Source: Idiomarina sp. (lineage in GTDB: Bacteria > Pseudomonadota > Gammaproteobacteria > Enterobacterales > Alteromonadaceae). Taken from it: a DNA stretch of 64,000 bases. Under the pieces are notes generated by a model, which did not search any database, was not told the DNA's origin, and saw only the letters and a program-made list of their open reading frames with translations. The stretch is from the NCBI GenBank assembly GCA_022565355.1, contig JAIUMU010000004.1:1-64000 (forward strand), read 5' to 3'. Positions 55,801 to 64,000 of the stretch are shown one piece after another (the stretch's first letter is position 1; every line of letters begins with the position of its first letter). The translations under genes were made by a program, and so were the position numbers.

Positions 55801-56943
55801 TTATAGCGAAGCGCGAATGGCGTCTACTTTGTCAACCCGTTCCCAAGGGAACTCATCGCGGCCAAAGTGGCCGTATGCTGCGGTTGGTAAATAGATTGGG
55901 CGCTCTAAATCAAGCATTTTTAAAATGCCATAAGGGCGTAAATCAAAATGCTGGCGCACGATCCGAATCAACGTTTCTTCATCGTATTGGCTGGTGCCGA
56001 AAGTTTCGATACTAATCGAGGTTGGCTCAGCAACACCAATGGCATATGAAACTTGCAGCTCAAGGCGATCGGCAACGCCGGCAGCCACTAAGTTTTTCGC
56101 TACATAACGGGCGGCATACGCGGCGCTACGATCTACTTTAGAAGGATCTTTGCCCGAGAATGCGCCACCACCATGGCGTGCCATACCGCCATAGGTATCT
56201 ACAATAATCTTGCGGCCAGTTAAGCCACAATCACCCATAGGCCCACCGATAACAAAGCGGCCGGTTGGGTTGATATGAATCTGTGTTTTGTTGGATAACC
56301 ACTCAGCTGGTAATACAGGTTTAATAATGGTTTCCAGCACCGCCTCACGTAACTCTGGCAATTCAATTTCTGGCGCATGCTGAGTTGAAAGTACAATGGC
56401 ATCAATCCCCACTGGCTTACCATCTTCATATATGAAGGTAAGCTGGCTTTTCGCATCTGGGCGTAACCATTTTAGTTCGTTGCGGCGCACCTTGGCTTGC
56501 TGCTGCACAAGTTTATGCGCATACATTACCGGTGCTGGCATGAATTCAGCGGTTTCATTGCTGGCATAACCAAACATCAAACCTTGGTCGCCGGCGCCTT
56601 GATCTTCAGGGCGAGCGCGATCTACACCTTGGTTAATATCTGGCGATTGTTTGCCAATGGCGTTTAATACTGCACAGCTATCGGCATCAAAGCCCATATC
56701 GGAATGGGTATAACCAATTTTGCGCACGGTAGAGCGGGTAAGCTCTTCGATATCTACCCATGCATTGGTATTTATTTCACCGCCTACTAAAACCATACCG
56801 GTTTTTACGTAGGTTTCACACGCAACGCGGGCGCGTGGGTCTTGTGCAAGAATAGCATCAAGCACTGCATCCGAGATTTGATCAGCTATTTTATCTGGGT
56901 GTCCCTCAGAAACTGATTCTGAAGTAAATAAATGACGTGCCAT
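55801..56943 (-). CDS. metK: S-adenosylmethionine synthase
   Basis: This 380-residue enzyme makes S-adenosylmethionine from methionine and ATP. The start [19 protein letters not shown], the hexapeptide-type [12 protein letters not shown] and the P-loop-like [17 protein letters not shown] are all present. ATG 56943 is chosen; the in-frame TTG 56961 adds six non-family residues. Tandem Met boxes 65-90 bases upstream point to MetJ control. The product serves the methyltransferases in this window (RsmA, RsmE, TrmB-like). Confidence 0.98.
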   Translation of the reverse strand: MARHLFTSESVSEGHPDKIADQISDAVLDAILAQDPRARVACETYVKTGMVLVGGEINTNAWVDIEELTRSTVRKIGYTHSDMGFDADSCAVLNAIGKQSPDINQGVDRARPEDQGAGDQGLMFGYASNETAEFMPAPVMYAHKLVQQQAKVRRNELKWLRPDAKSQLTFIYEDGKPVGIDAIVLSTQHAPEIELPELREAVLETIIKPVLPAEWLSNKTQIHINPTGRFVIGGPMGDCGLTGRKIIVDTYGGMARHGGGAFSGKDPSKVDRSAAYAARYVAKNLVAAGVADRLELQVSYAIGVAEPTSISIETFGTSQYDEETLIRIVRQHFDLRPYGILKMLDLERPIYLPTAAYGHFGRDEFPWERVDKVDAIRASL

Positions 56944-57007
56944 AGTTTTTCCGAGCTCCAATAATTTGCGGCAATGGTAGCGTAATATCTTGCATAAATC
57001 TACTTTT

Positions 57008-57031
57008 AGACGTCTATCTGTCTAAACGTGA
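57008..57031. promoter_or_regulatory. tandem Met boxes (MetJ operator) upstream of metK
   Basis: The perfect 8-base Met box AGACGTCT (57008-57015) is followed in register by ATCTGTCT (57016-57023) and AAACGTGA (57024-57031), each matching about five of eight consensus bases on the metK strand. MetJ binds such tandem boxes with SAM as co-repressor, and metK is a known MetJ target in enteric bacteria. The metJ gene is not in the window. Confidence 0.72.
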
Positions 57032-57186
57032 ATAAAACGTTAAATTCTTCATACCTATCGATTCGTAGCGATGCGCAGATAAGTGATGCTTTCAATTTGC
57101 GTGCATCGGCCGAATGATAGACAATATGCGCCAGCCAACTTACGGCTTTCGCCTTTCAAATGATCACAAAATGCCAGGAGTTTCTG

Positions 57187-59178
57187 ATGTCAGATCGTCG
57201 TTACCTCGCCAATGCGATTCGCGCCCTTAGTATGGACGCAGTGCAGCAAGCCAAATCAGGCCACCCAGGTGCGCCTATGGGAATGGCGGATATCGCCGAA
57301 GTGTTGTGGCGTGATTTTCTCTCCCACAATCCAGTAAACCCTAACTGGCCAAATCGTGATCGCTTCGTGCTTTCGAATGGCCATGGCTCAATGTTAATTT
57401 ACTCGCTGTTGCATTTAACAGGTTACGATTTAAGCATTGATGATCTGAAAAATTTCCGCCAATTGCACTCAAAAACTCCAGGGCATCCTGAGTATGGTTA
57501 TACCCCAGGGGTAGAAACCACTACTGGGCCACTTGGCCAAGGTGTTACCAATGCAGTAGGCATGGCCATTGCCGAGAAGGTACTGGCTGCCCAGTTCAAC
57601 CGTGCAGATTTCGATATTGTTGATCATTACACCTACACCTTTTTAGGCGATGGCTGTTTAATGGAAGGTATTTCCCATGAGGCGTGTTCACTGGCAGGTA
57701 CGCTTGGTTTAGGGAAACTTATCGCGTTTTACGACGATAACGGTATTTCTATTGATGGCGAAGTAGAAGGCTGGTTTACCGATGATACGGTGAAGCGCTT
57801 CGAAAGTTATGGTTGGCAAGTAATTGCTGATGTTGATGGCCACGATAGCGCAGCGGTGCAGCAAGCCATTACCGAAGCGCGTGGCGATACGAAACGGCCT
57901 ACACTGATCTGCTGCAAAACGGTAATCGGTTTTGGCGCGCCAAATAAGCAAGGTACTGAAAGTTGCCATGGTGCTCCACTTGGTGAAGAAGAAATTGCGG
58001 CTACCCGTGCGGCACTAGGTTGGGAACACGGCAAATTTGAAGTGCCGGAAGATGTGTATGCTGCCTGGTCTGCCCGTGAAAAAGGGGCTCACGCAGAGAA
58101 ATGCTGGAATGAATTATTTGCAGCCTATGCTGAGCAGCATCCTGCGCTTGCGCGCGAATTTAGCCGCCGCATGAATGGCGAATTGCCAGCGAACTGGGCT
58201 GAAGTGGCGCAAGGGTACGTAGAGAAATTACAAGCGAACCCAGAAAAAGTAGCTACTCGCAAAGCTTCACAGAATGCCTTGAATGCATTTGGCCCAGCTT
58301 TGCCAGAGCTACTCGGTGGCTCGGCTGATTTGGCCGGCTCAAACCTTACTATTTGGAATGATTCTAAGCCGCTTACACAAACTGATGCGAGTGGTAATTA
58401 CATCTATTACGGTGTGCGTGAATTTGGTATGTCGGCGATTATGAATGGCCTGCAATTGCACGGTGGCTTCCGCCCATATGGCGCTACGTTCTTGATGTTT
58501 ATGGAATATGCGCGTAATGCCATTCGTATGGCAGCACTGATGAAGCAGCCGGTAATTCACGTGTATACTCATGATTCTATTGGCTTGGGTGAAGATGGCC
58601 CTACGCATCAGCCGGTAGAGCAAATGGCTAACTTACGTTTAACGCCAAACTGCGAAACATGGCGCCCATGCGATCAAGTGGAATCAGCGGTAGCATGGCA
58701 AGCCGCAATTGAACGCACCGATGGCCCAACGTGTTTGGTGTTTACCCGCCAAGGCGTGGCGCAAATGGATCGTGATGCAGAACAGCTCGCGGCGGTGCGC
58801 AAAGGTGGCTATGTACTAAAAGATTTTGCTGCAAACCCTGAATTGATTTTAATTGCTACCGGCTCTGAAGTGGAGTTGGCGATGCAAGCCGCTGAGCAGT
58901 TAAGCGCTAACGGTGAGAAAGTACGGGTAGTTTCAATGCCTTCAACTTGTGTGTTTGATAAGCAAGATAAAGCATATCGCGATAGCGTATTGCCACCAGC
59001 AGTGCGCCGCCGAGTGGCAGTGGAAGCTGGTATTGCTGATTTCTGGCAAAAATATACTGGTTTTGATGGCGCTATTGTAGGTATGCGTAGTTTCGGTGAA
59101 TCGGCACCTGCCGATCAGTTGTTTAAGCATTTCGGCTTCACTGTAGAAAACGTAGTGAAGGTAGCGAAAGGCATTTAG
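57187..59178 (+). CDS. tkt: transketolase
   Basis: This 663-residue thiamine-diphosphate enzyme of the pentose phosphate path has the same length as E. coli Tkt[20 protein letters not shown] is at the start, [19 protein letters not shown] with the ThDP metal site follows, then [14 protein letters not shown] with the catalytic Glu and the C-terminal domain ending in KVAKGI. AGGAG at 57175-57179 sets ATG 57187; a longer frame to 57160 has no site. epd follows after 11 bases, and the two share erythrose-4-phosphate. Confidence 0.97.
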   Translation: MSDRRYLANAIRALSMDAVQQAKSGHPGAPMGMADIAEVLWRDFLSHNPVNPNWPNRDRFVLSNGHGSMLIYSLLHLTGYDLSIDDLKNFRQLHSKTPGHPEYGYTPGVETTTGPLGQGVTNAVGMAIAEKVLAAQFNRADFDIVDHYTYTFLGDGCLMEGISHEACSLAGTLGLGKLIAFYDDNGISIDGEVEGWFTDDTVKRFESYGWQVIADVDGHDSAAVQQAITEARGDTKRPTLICCKTVIGFGAPNKQGTESCHGAPLGEEEIAATRAALGWEHGKFEVPEDVYAAWSAREKGAHAEKCWNELFAAYAEQHPALAREFSRRMNGELPANWAEVAQGYVEKLQANPEKVATRKASQNALNAFGPALPELLGGSADLAGSNLTIWNDSKPLTQTDASGNYIYYGVREFGMSAIMNGLQLHGGFRPYGATFLMFMEYARNAIRMAALMKQPVIHVYTHDSIGLGEDGPTHQPVEQMANLRLTPNCETWRPCDQVESAVAWQAAIERTDGPTCLVFTRQGVAQMDRDAEQLAAVRKGGYVLKDFAANPELILIATGSEVELAMQAAEQLSANGEKVRVVSMPSTCVFDKQDKAYRDSVLPPAVRRRVAVEAGIADFWQKYTGFDGAIVGMRSFGESAPADQLFKHFGFTVENVVKVAKGI

Positions 59179-59189
59179 AGGCATAAACA

Positions 59190-60266
59190 TTGAACGAAGC
59201 AGTAAGTGGTGCACGGTCAGCGCGGAAAACGCGGGTAGCCATTAATGGTTTTGGCCGCATTGGCCGCAGTGTAGTGCGCGCGTGGTTGGAATCGGGTTGG
59301 CATGAACAGATCGAGTTGGTAGCCATTAATGAGCTGGCAAGTAGCGATGGCATGGCCCACCTACTGCAATACGATTCTACCCATGGCCGTTTTGCTGCGC
59401 AGGTGCGTGCGGAACAAGATGTGCTGATTATTGCCACCCAAAATGGTAGGCAACCGGGCAATGTAGTGGCGGAAATTCAGTTGTTCCATCGTGCACAAAT
59501 TGCCGATTTACCATGGCGTGAACTTGATATCGATGTGGTGTTGGAATGTACTGGTGTATTTGGTAGCCGTGCCGATGGGCACGCGCATTTATTAACGGGT
59601 GCGAAGCGCGTATTGTTCTCTCATCCAGCATCACCGGATGTGGATTTTACCATTATTCAGGGCATCAACCAGCACGAGCTGCTGCCAGAGCATCGCATTG
59701 TTTCTAATGGTTCCTGTACTACGAACTGTATTGTGCCAGTAATTAAGGTACTTGATGATGCGTTTGGTGTAGATAGCGGTACTATCACTACGATTCACTC
59801 GGCAATGAATGATCAGCAAGTAATTGATGCATACCATGATAATTTGCGCTTAGCGCGTGCTAGTTCGCAATCAATTATTCCGGTAGATACGCGTTTAGCG
59901 CGTGGTATTGAACGTATTTTGCCGAAATTTGCCGGCCGCTTTGAAGCCATTGCCGTGCGTGTGCCTACCACCAACGTTACCGCGATGGACTTAAGCGTAA
60001 CCTTACAAAGTAAAGTAGATATTGCATCGGTAAACCAAGCATTGGCAACCGCTGCTGCAGAACAATTGCCAGAAATTTTGGGTTACACGGAAATCCCGCT
60101 CGTTTCCGCTGATTTTAACCATGATCCACGTTCCAGTATTGTGGACGGTACGCAAACCCGCGTGAGCCATAAACAACTGGTAAAAGTGTTGGCATGGTGC
60201 GATAACGAATGGGGCTTTGCGAACCGAATGTTAGAATCGGCAATAGATTTAGCTAAATTGAATTAA
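59190..60266 (+). CDS. epd: D-erythrose-4-phosphate dehydrogenase
   Basis: This 358-residue member of the GapA family oxidises erythrose-4-phosphate to 4-phosphoerythronate for pyridoxal phosphate synthesis. [21 protein letters not shown] is the NAD fold, and the active Cys is in [20 protein letters not shown]. The long match to E. coli Epd ([33 protein letters not shown]) argues for Epd over GapA. It starts at TTG 59190 with GAGG at spacing 8; no ATG is available nearby. It sits in the tkt-epd-pgk-fba run. Confidence 0.93.
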   Translation: MNEAVSGARSARKTRVAINGFGRIGRSVVRAWLESGWHEQIELVAINELASSDGMAHLLQYDSTHGRFAAQVRAEQDVLIIATQNGRQPGNVVAEIQLFHRAQIADLPWRELDIDVVLECTGVFGSRADGHAHLLTGAKRVLFSHPASPDVDFTIIQGINQHELLPEHRIVSNGSCTTNCIVPVIKVLDDAFGVDSGTITTIHSAMNDQQVIDAYHDNLRLARASSQSIIPVDTRLARGIERILPKFAGRFEAIAVRVPTTNVTAMDLSVTLQSKVDIASVNQALATAAAEQLPEILGYTEIPLVSADFNHDPRSSIVDGTQTRVSHKQLVKVLAWCDNEWGFANRMLESAIDLAKLN

Positions 60267-60276
60267 GGATACTTCG

Positions 60277-61455
60277 ATGACTGTGAAATACATGAACGAT
60301 ATTGATTTACGTGGCAAACGTGTATTGATTCGCGAAGATTTAAATGTGCCGATAAAAGATGGCAAAGTAGCCTCTGATGCGCGCTTGCGCGCTGCCTTGC
60401 CAACCTTGCAACGCGCCCTAGAGCAAGGCGCGAAAGTAATGGTGATGTCGCATTTAGGCCGTCCAGAAGAAGGCGAGTTTACCGCTGAATATTCACTGGC
60501 ACCGGTGGTTAAGTATTTAGCCAATGCCTTGTCATTCCCAGTGCGCCTAGAAACCAATTATTTAGATGGCGTAGATGTAGCGGGCGGCGAGCTCGTAGTA
60601 TTTGAAAACGTGCGCTTCAATGTGGGCGAAAAGAAAAATGACCCAGCGTTAGCAAAGAAGATGGCGGCGCTCTGTGATGTATTTGTAATGGATGCATTCG
60701 GCACAGCTCACCGTGCGCAAGCTTCAACTTATGGTGTTGCGCAATACGCTCCCATCGCGTGCGCTGGCCCGTTATTGGCCGCGGAGCTAGATGCCCTTGG
60801 CAAAGCGTTAGAAAGCCCGAAGCGGCCGTTAGTGGCAATCGTAGGCGGCTCGAAAGTGTCTACTAAGCTGATGTTACTGAATTCGTTGGTACGCAAAGTA
60901 GATCAGTTGATTGTGGGCGGCGGTATTGCGAATACCTTTATTGCAGCTGAAGGTCATGATGTTGCTAAATCATTGTATGAACAAGATTTGGTAAAAGAAG
61001 CATCACGCTTAGCCGAATCTGGTAAAACACGTGGAGCGGTAATTCCTGTTCCTACTGATGTGGTAGTGGGCGATCACTTTGGCCCTGATGCAAAAGCAGT
61101 AACAAAAGCAGTGCATGAAGTAGGTGGCGATGATCAAATTTTTGATATTGGCCCAGAAACCGCAGCACATTTGGCGGCTATGCTTAAAAATGCTGGCACC
61201 ATTGTATGGAACGGCCCAGTAGGGGTATTTGAGTTTGATCAGTTCGGTGAAGGTACACGAGTACTCGCAAATGCAATTGCCGATAGCGATGCATTTTCAA
61301 TTGCCGGCGGTGGTGATACGCTTGCAGCCATCGATAAATATGGCATTGCCGATAAAATCTCCTATATTTCTACCGGTGGTGGCGCATTTTTAGAATTTTT
61401 AGAAGGTAAGAAATTACCAGCAGTAGCAATTTTAGAAGCTCGCGGTAGCGAGTAA
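60277..61455 (+). CDS. pgk: phosphoglycerate kinase
   Basis: This 392-residue glycolytic kinase transfers phosphate between 1,3-bisphosphoglycerate and [53 protein letters not shown], and GGGDTLAAI near the end follow the family. AAGGA precedes ATG 60277, 10 bases after epd. The next gene is fba. Confidence 0.98.
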   Translation: MTVKYMNDIDLRGKRVLIREDLNVPIKDGKVASDARLRAALPTLQRALEQGAKVMVMSHLGRPEEGEFTAEYSLAPVVKYLANALSFPVRLETNYLDGVDVAGGELVVFENVRFNVGEKKNDPALAKKMAALCDVFVMDAFGTAHRAQASTYGVAQYAPIACAGPLLAAELDALGKALESPKRPLVAIVGGSKVSTKLMLLNSLVRKVDQLIVGGGIANTFIAAEGHDVAKSLYEQDLVKEASRLAESGKTRGAVIPVPTDVVVGDHFGPDAKAVTKAVHEVGGDDQIFDIGPETAAHLAAMLKNAGTIVWNGPVGVFEFDQFGEGTRVLANAIADSDAFSIAGGGDTLAAIDKYGIADKISYISTGGGAFLEFLEGKKLPAVAILEARGSE

Positions 61456-61494
61456 GTAACGATTTTAATTAAAGAAGATTAAGGAGAGTTTCAA

Positions 61495-62559
61495 ATGGCA
61501 TTGATTTCGATGCGGCAAATGCTCGACCACGCGGCGGAGTTCGAATACGGAATTCCAGCGTTTAACGTGAATAACCTAGAGCAAATGCGCGCCATTATGA
61601 TGGCAGCCGATGAAACTGATAGCCCGGTGATCGTGCAGGCTTCTGCGGGTGCTCGCAAATACGCTGGCGCACCATTTTTGCGCCACCTAATTTTAGCAGC
61701 TGTTGAAGAGTTCCCGCATATTCCAGTGGTAATGCACCAAGATCACGGCACGTCTCCAGCAATTTGCCAACGCTCTATTCAGTTGGGTTTTAGCTCGGTA
61801 ATGATGGATGGCTCATTACGTGAAGATGGTAAAACCCCAGCAGATTACGATTACAACGTTGATGTAACGCGTCGAGTGGTAGAAATGGCACATGCGTGTG
61901 GCGTATCTGTTGAAGGTGAACTAGGTTGCCTAGGCTCGCTAGAAACAGGGCAAGCAGGTGAAGAAGATGGCGTGGGTGCTGAAGGTACATTAAGCCACGA
62001 TCAGTTACTAACCGATCCAGAAGAAGCGGCAGATTTTGTGAAAGCTACGCAAGTAGATGCTTTGGCAATTGCCTGTGGTACCTCGCATGGTGCCTACAAG
62101 TTCTCGCGGCCACCAACTGGCGATATTCTTGATATCGGTCGCATTAAAGATATTCACAAGCGCATTCCGAACACGCATTTGGTTATGCATGGTAGCTCGT
62201 CAGTTCCACAAGAGTGGCTGGCGATTATTAACGAGTTTGGCGGTGAGATTCCAGAAACCTACGGGGTTCCGGTTGAGCAAATTCAAGAAGGCATTCGCCA
62301 CGGTGTGCGCAAAGTAAACATTGATACGGATCTGCGCTTAGCATCTACAGGTGCAGTGCGTAAGTTCATGGCTGAAAACAAGGCCGAGTTTGATCCGCGT
62401 AAGTTTTTACAGGCTTCTACGCAAGCTATGTACGATATCTGTAAGGCGCGTTATGAAGCATTCGGTACCGCCGGAAATGCGAGTAAAATTAAGCCAATTT
62501 CACTAGAAACCATGTTTATGATGTATGAGCGCGGTGAGTTAACAGCAACAGTGAAGTAA
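61495..62559 (+). CDS. fba: fructose-bisphosphate aldolase, class II (type B)
   Basis: This 354-residue zinc aldolase splits fructose 1,6-bisphosphate. Zinc His residues lie in [28 protein letters not shown] and [10 protein letters not shown]. The pattern and length match the class IIB Calvin-cycle subtype, as in Pseudomonas, and not the E. coli FbaA class IIA. GGAGAG precedes the ATG. It closes the tkt-epd-pgk-fba unit and has its own terminator. Confidence 0.96.
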   Translation: MALISMRQMLDHAAEFEYGIPAFNVNNLEQMRAIMMAADETDSPVIVQASAGARKYAGAPFLRHLILAAVEEFPHIPVVMHQDHGTSPAICQRSIQLGFSSVMMDGSLREDGKTPADYDYNVDVTRRVVEMAHACGVSVEGELGCLGSLETGQAGEEDGVGAEGTLSHDQLLTDPEEAADFVKATQVDALAIACGTSHGAYKFSRPPTGDILDIGRIKDIHKRIPNTHLVMHGSSSVPQEWLAIINEFGGEIPETYGVPVEQIQEGIRHGVRKVNIDTDLRLASTGAVRKFMAENKAEFDPRKFLQASTQAMYDICKARYEAFGTAGNASKIKPISLETMFMMYERGELTATVK

Positions 62560-62580
62560 CTAATTTTTACGAAAAACTCC

Positions 62581-62611
62581 ACCACCGCAGCGTAAAATGC
62601 GGTGGTTTTTT
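62581..62611 (+). terminator. terminator after fba
   Basis: ACCACCGCA (62581-62589) and TGCGGTGGT (62598-62606) form a nine-pair stem with an eight-base loop, followed by a T run. Confidence 0.88.
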
Positions 62612-62729
62612 CGTTTTATGGGTTCGAAAAGCAGCTGAATTCCGTTAGAATACAGGAAATAGTGATAAAAACTTTGCAGATTGGCCAAAAAATAACAAAC
62701 CAATCAGTGGATGATTTGAAGGGGGCCTT

Positions 62730-63515
62730 GTGCGTCTAAAATTAATTGCATTAGCCTTGTTAGGTTTTTCTGGTGCCGCATCATCATCAACGTTTATGTT
62801 TGATGATATTCAGGATGTTGATCCAGCAGCGAAAGATGGTAAGTGGCGCGCTACTGCTGAACTTGGTGTATTGCTGCGCTCAGGGAACACCGATTCACGT
62901 TCTTGGAAAGGCAAACTCGATTTACAGCGTGATACCGAAAATTGGCGTAAACGTGCAGTTTTAGATTACTACCTACAAGAGCGGAAAACGTTTGAAGGTG
63001 ATCGGGTAACCGATGCCGATCGCTTTTTCGTATCTGGGCAAGGTAACCGCAAATTTAATATAGGCAGCCATTCTTCGGTCTTCATCTATGGCTCATACGA
63101 AGATGACGCGCTCAACAGTTTTGAATATCAATCAACGATTGCGGCCGGTTATGGTGCTCGTTTTTTGCATAACGAGAATATGTTCACCGATTTCGAAATT
63201 GGTCCGGGTTATGCGTACGATAAACGTCGTGATACTGGTGAAACGGATGGTGATTTAATTGTTCGTGCTGCGGCTAACTTTGAATGGCAAATTAGCGAAA
63301 CCGCCCGTTTCACACAATTAGTTTCTACGGAAATGGGTGATGATAATACCCGTTCGCGAGCGGTGGGTGCCTTAACTGCAAACCTAAACTCGCGTTTGGC
63401 GATGCGGTTAACTCTTACAGTTACCCATAACAGCACTGTGTATGAGCAAGCGAATGGTCGTACTCCAGAGAAACTAGATACAGAAACAGCGGTTACTTTG
63501 GTATATACCTTCTAA
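62730..63515 (+). CDS. DUF481 outer membrane barrel protein
   Basis: This 261-residue protein has a signal peptide (about 1-20, ending ASSS) and a DUF481 region of alternating beta strands. Typical segments are WRATAELGVLLRSGNTDSRS, FEYQSTIAAGYGARFL, and the final AVTLVYTF with terminal Phe. Such proteins (YdiY-like) are salt- or stress-linked outer-membrane barrels of unknown job. It starts at GTG 62730 behind GGGGG. It stands alone between fba and queA. Confidence 0.8.
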   Translation: MRLKLIALALLGFSGAASSSTFMFDDIQDVDPAAKDGKWRATAELGVLLRSGNTDSRSWKGKLDLQRDTENWRKRAVLDYYLQERKTFEGDRVTDADRFFVSGQGNRKFNIGSHSSVFIYGSYEDDALNSFEYQSTIAAGYGARFLHNENMFTDFEIGPGYAYDKRRDTGETDGDLIVRAAANFEWQISETARFTQLVSTEMGDDNTRSRAVGALTANLNSRLAMRLTLTVTHNSTVYEQANGRTPEKLDTETAVTLVYTF

Positions 63516-63562
63516 TTAGATCACTACAGCACATGTTGTAATGTATTGATTTAGCAAATTAA

Positions 63563-63594
63563 AGCGCCGGTACCTTGTTGTGCCGGCACTTTTG
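63563..63594 (+). terminator. possible terminator after the DUF481 gene
   Basis: GCCGG (63566-63570) pairs with CCGGC (63583-63587), with partly paired flanks, then TTTTGT. The stem is short, so this is only a likely terminator. Confidence 0.4.
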
Positions 63595-63627
63595 TATTTA
63601 CTGTTTGTTTTTTCCGGTTGGAGCTCA

Positions 63628-64000
63628 ATGAAGCGTTCAGATTTTTCTTTTCAGTTGCCAGATCACCTAATTGCGCGCTACCCACAAGCGGATCGCAGTG
63701 GCAGTAGGTTGCTTACCTTAAATGGTGATAACGGTGAGATCGCGCATAAGAATTTCCGTGATTTGCCTAGCCTATTAAACCCCGGTGATTTACTCGTGTT
63801 TAACAATACTCGCGTAATTCCAGCGCGGTTATTGGGGCAAAAAGTATCCGGTGGCAAAATTGAGGTTCTCGTAGAGCGCATGCTAGATGAGCACCGCGTG
63901 TTGGCCCATGTGCGTGCCAATCGAGCGCCAAAGGCCGGCACTGAGTTATTGCTAGAAAATGCGGTGCCCGCAACCATTACCGGCCGTGATGATGCGCTGT
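63628..64000 (+). CDS. queA: QueA, S-adenosylmethionine:tRNA ribosyltransferase-isomerase (5' part)
   Basis: The open frame from ATG 63628 runs off the window after 124 codons. [45 protein letters not shown] and the following segments match the start of QueA, which makes epoxyqueuosine in tRNA with a ribosyl unit from SAM. TTGGAG lies just upstream. The rest (about 220 residues) is outside. tgt usually follows it in related genomes. Its product base is also the site charged by GluQ. Confidence 0.93.
   Translation, partial: MKRSDFSFQLPDHLIARYPQADRSGSRLLTLNGDNGEIAHKNFRDLPSLLNPGDLLVFNNTRVIPARLLGQKVSGGKIEVLVERMLDEHRVLAHVRANRAPKAGTELLLENAVPATITGRDDAL

Overview
The window reads as a stretch of chromosome from a gammaproteobacterium, most likely a marine Alteromonadales member close to Idiomarina/Aliidiomarina. 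This is inferred from gene content and order, such as dksA-gluQ-pcnB-folK-panB-panC, lptD-surA-pdxA-rsmA-apaH, rsmE-gshB-yqgE-ruvX and epd-pgk-fba, plus PanP, AmgK/MurU and a TonB receptor with an Alteromonadales-like look. No database was consulted. Coding density is very high, no gene-free stretch exceeds 300 bases, and I saw no insertion sequence, prophage, integron, CRISPR array or tRNA gene.

Layout. 1-119: 3' end of a 5S rRNA and its terminator. 251-4652 (+): a TonB-dependent receptor, a small membrane protein behind a sigma-54-type promoter, a PCu(A)C copper chaperone and a small outer-membrane barrel. 4721-9008 (-): fbp, ppa, then an ABC ATPase, a permease with a long histidine-rich repeat loop and a DUF3299 protein. 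9173-15415 (+): mpl-ubiX-yadG-yadH-trmB-like-panP, nearly all abutting or overlapping. 15520-21561 (-): sfsA, dksA, gluQ, pcnB, folK, panB, panC. 21665-28037 (+): pepB, hrpB, mrcB. 28130-32723 (-): hemJ, pyrB, hemL, maeA. 32847-36128 (+): a DUF6776 protein, erpA, a small secreted protein and pepQ. 36191-38664 (-): an M23 endopeptidase and anmK. 38916-40115 (+): tyrS. 40146-46477 (-): lptD-surA-pdxA-rsmA-apaH. 46611-48389 (+): amgK-murU. Then rluA (-), a PIN-PhoH ATPase (+), rsmE-gshB-yqgE-ruvX (-), an ABC-2 exporter pair (+), metK (-) behind tandem Met boxes, tkt-epd-pgk-fba (+), a DUF481 barrel (+) and the start of queA (+), cut by the window edge.

How the genes work together. Several genes serve the cell envelope: mpl, anmK, amgK and murU are peptidoglycan recycling steps; mrcB and the M23 enzyme build and cut the wall; surA and lptD serve the outer membrane. 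PanP (beta-alanine) converges on panB-panC, giving most of pantothenate synthesis. tkt, epd, pgk, fba and fbp form a sugar-phosphate block, with epd and pdxA both feeding pyridoxal phosphate.

Most of the window is ordinary core genome. The parts most worth a second look are the histidine-rich ABC permease with its DUF3299 partner, the sigma-54 promoter before a PspG-like small membrane protein, the TrmB-like paralogue inside the mpl-panP operon, and the met-box operator upstream of metK.
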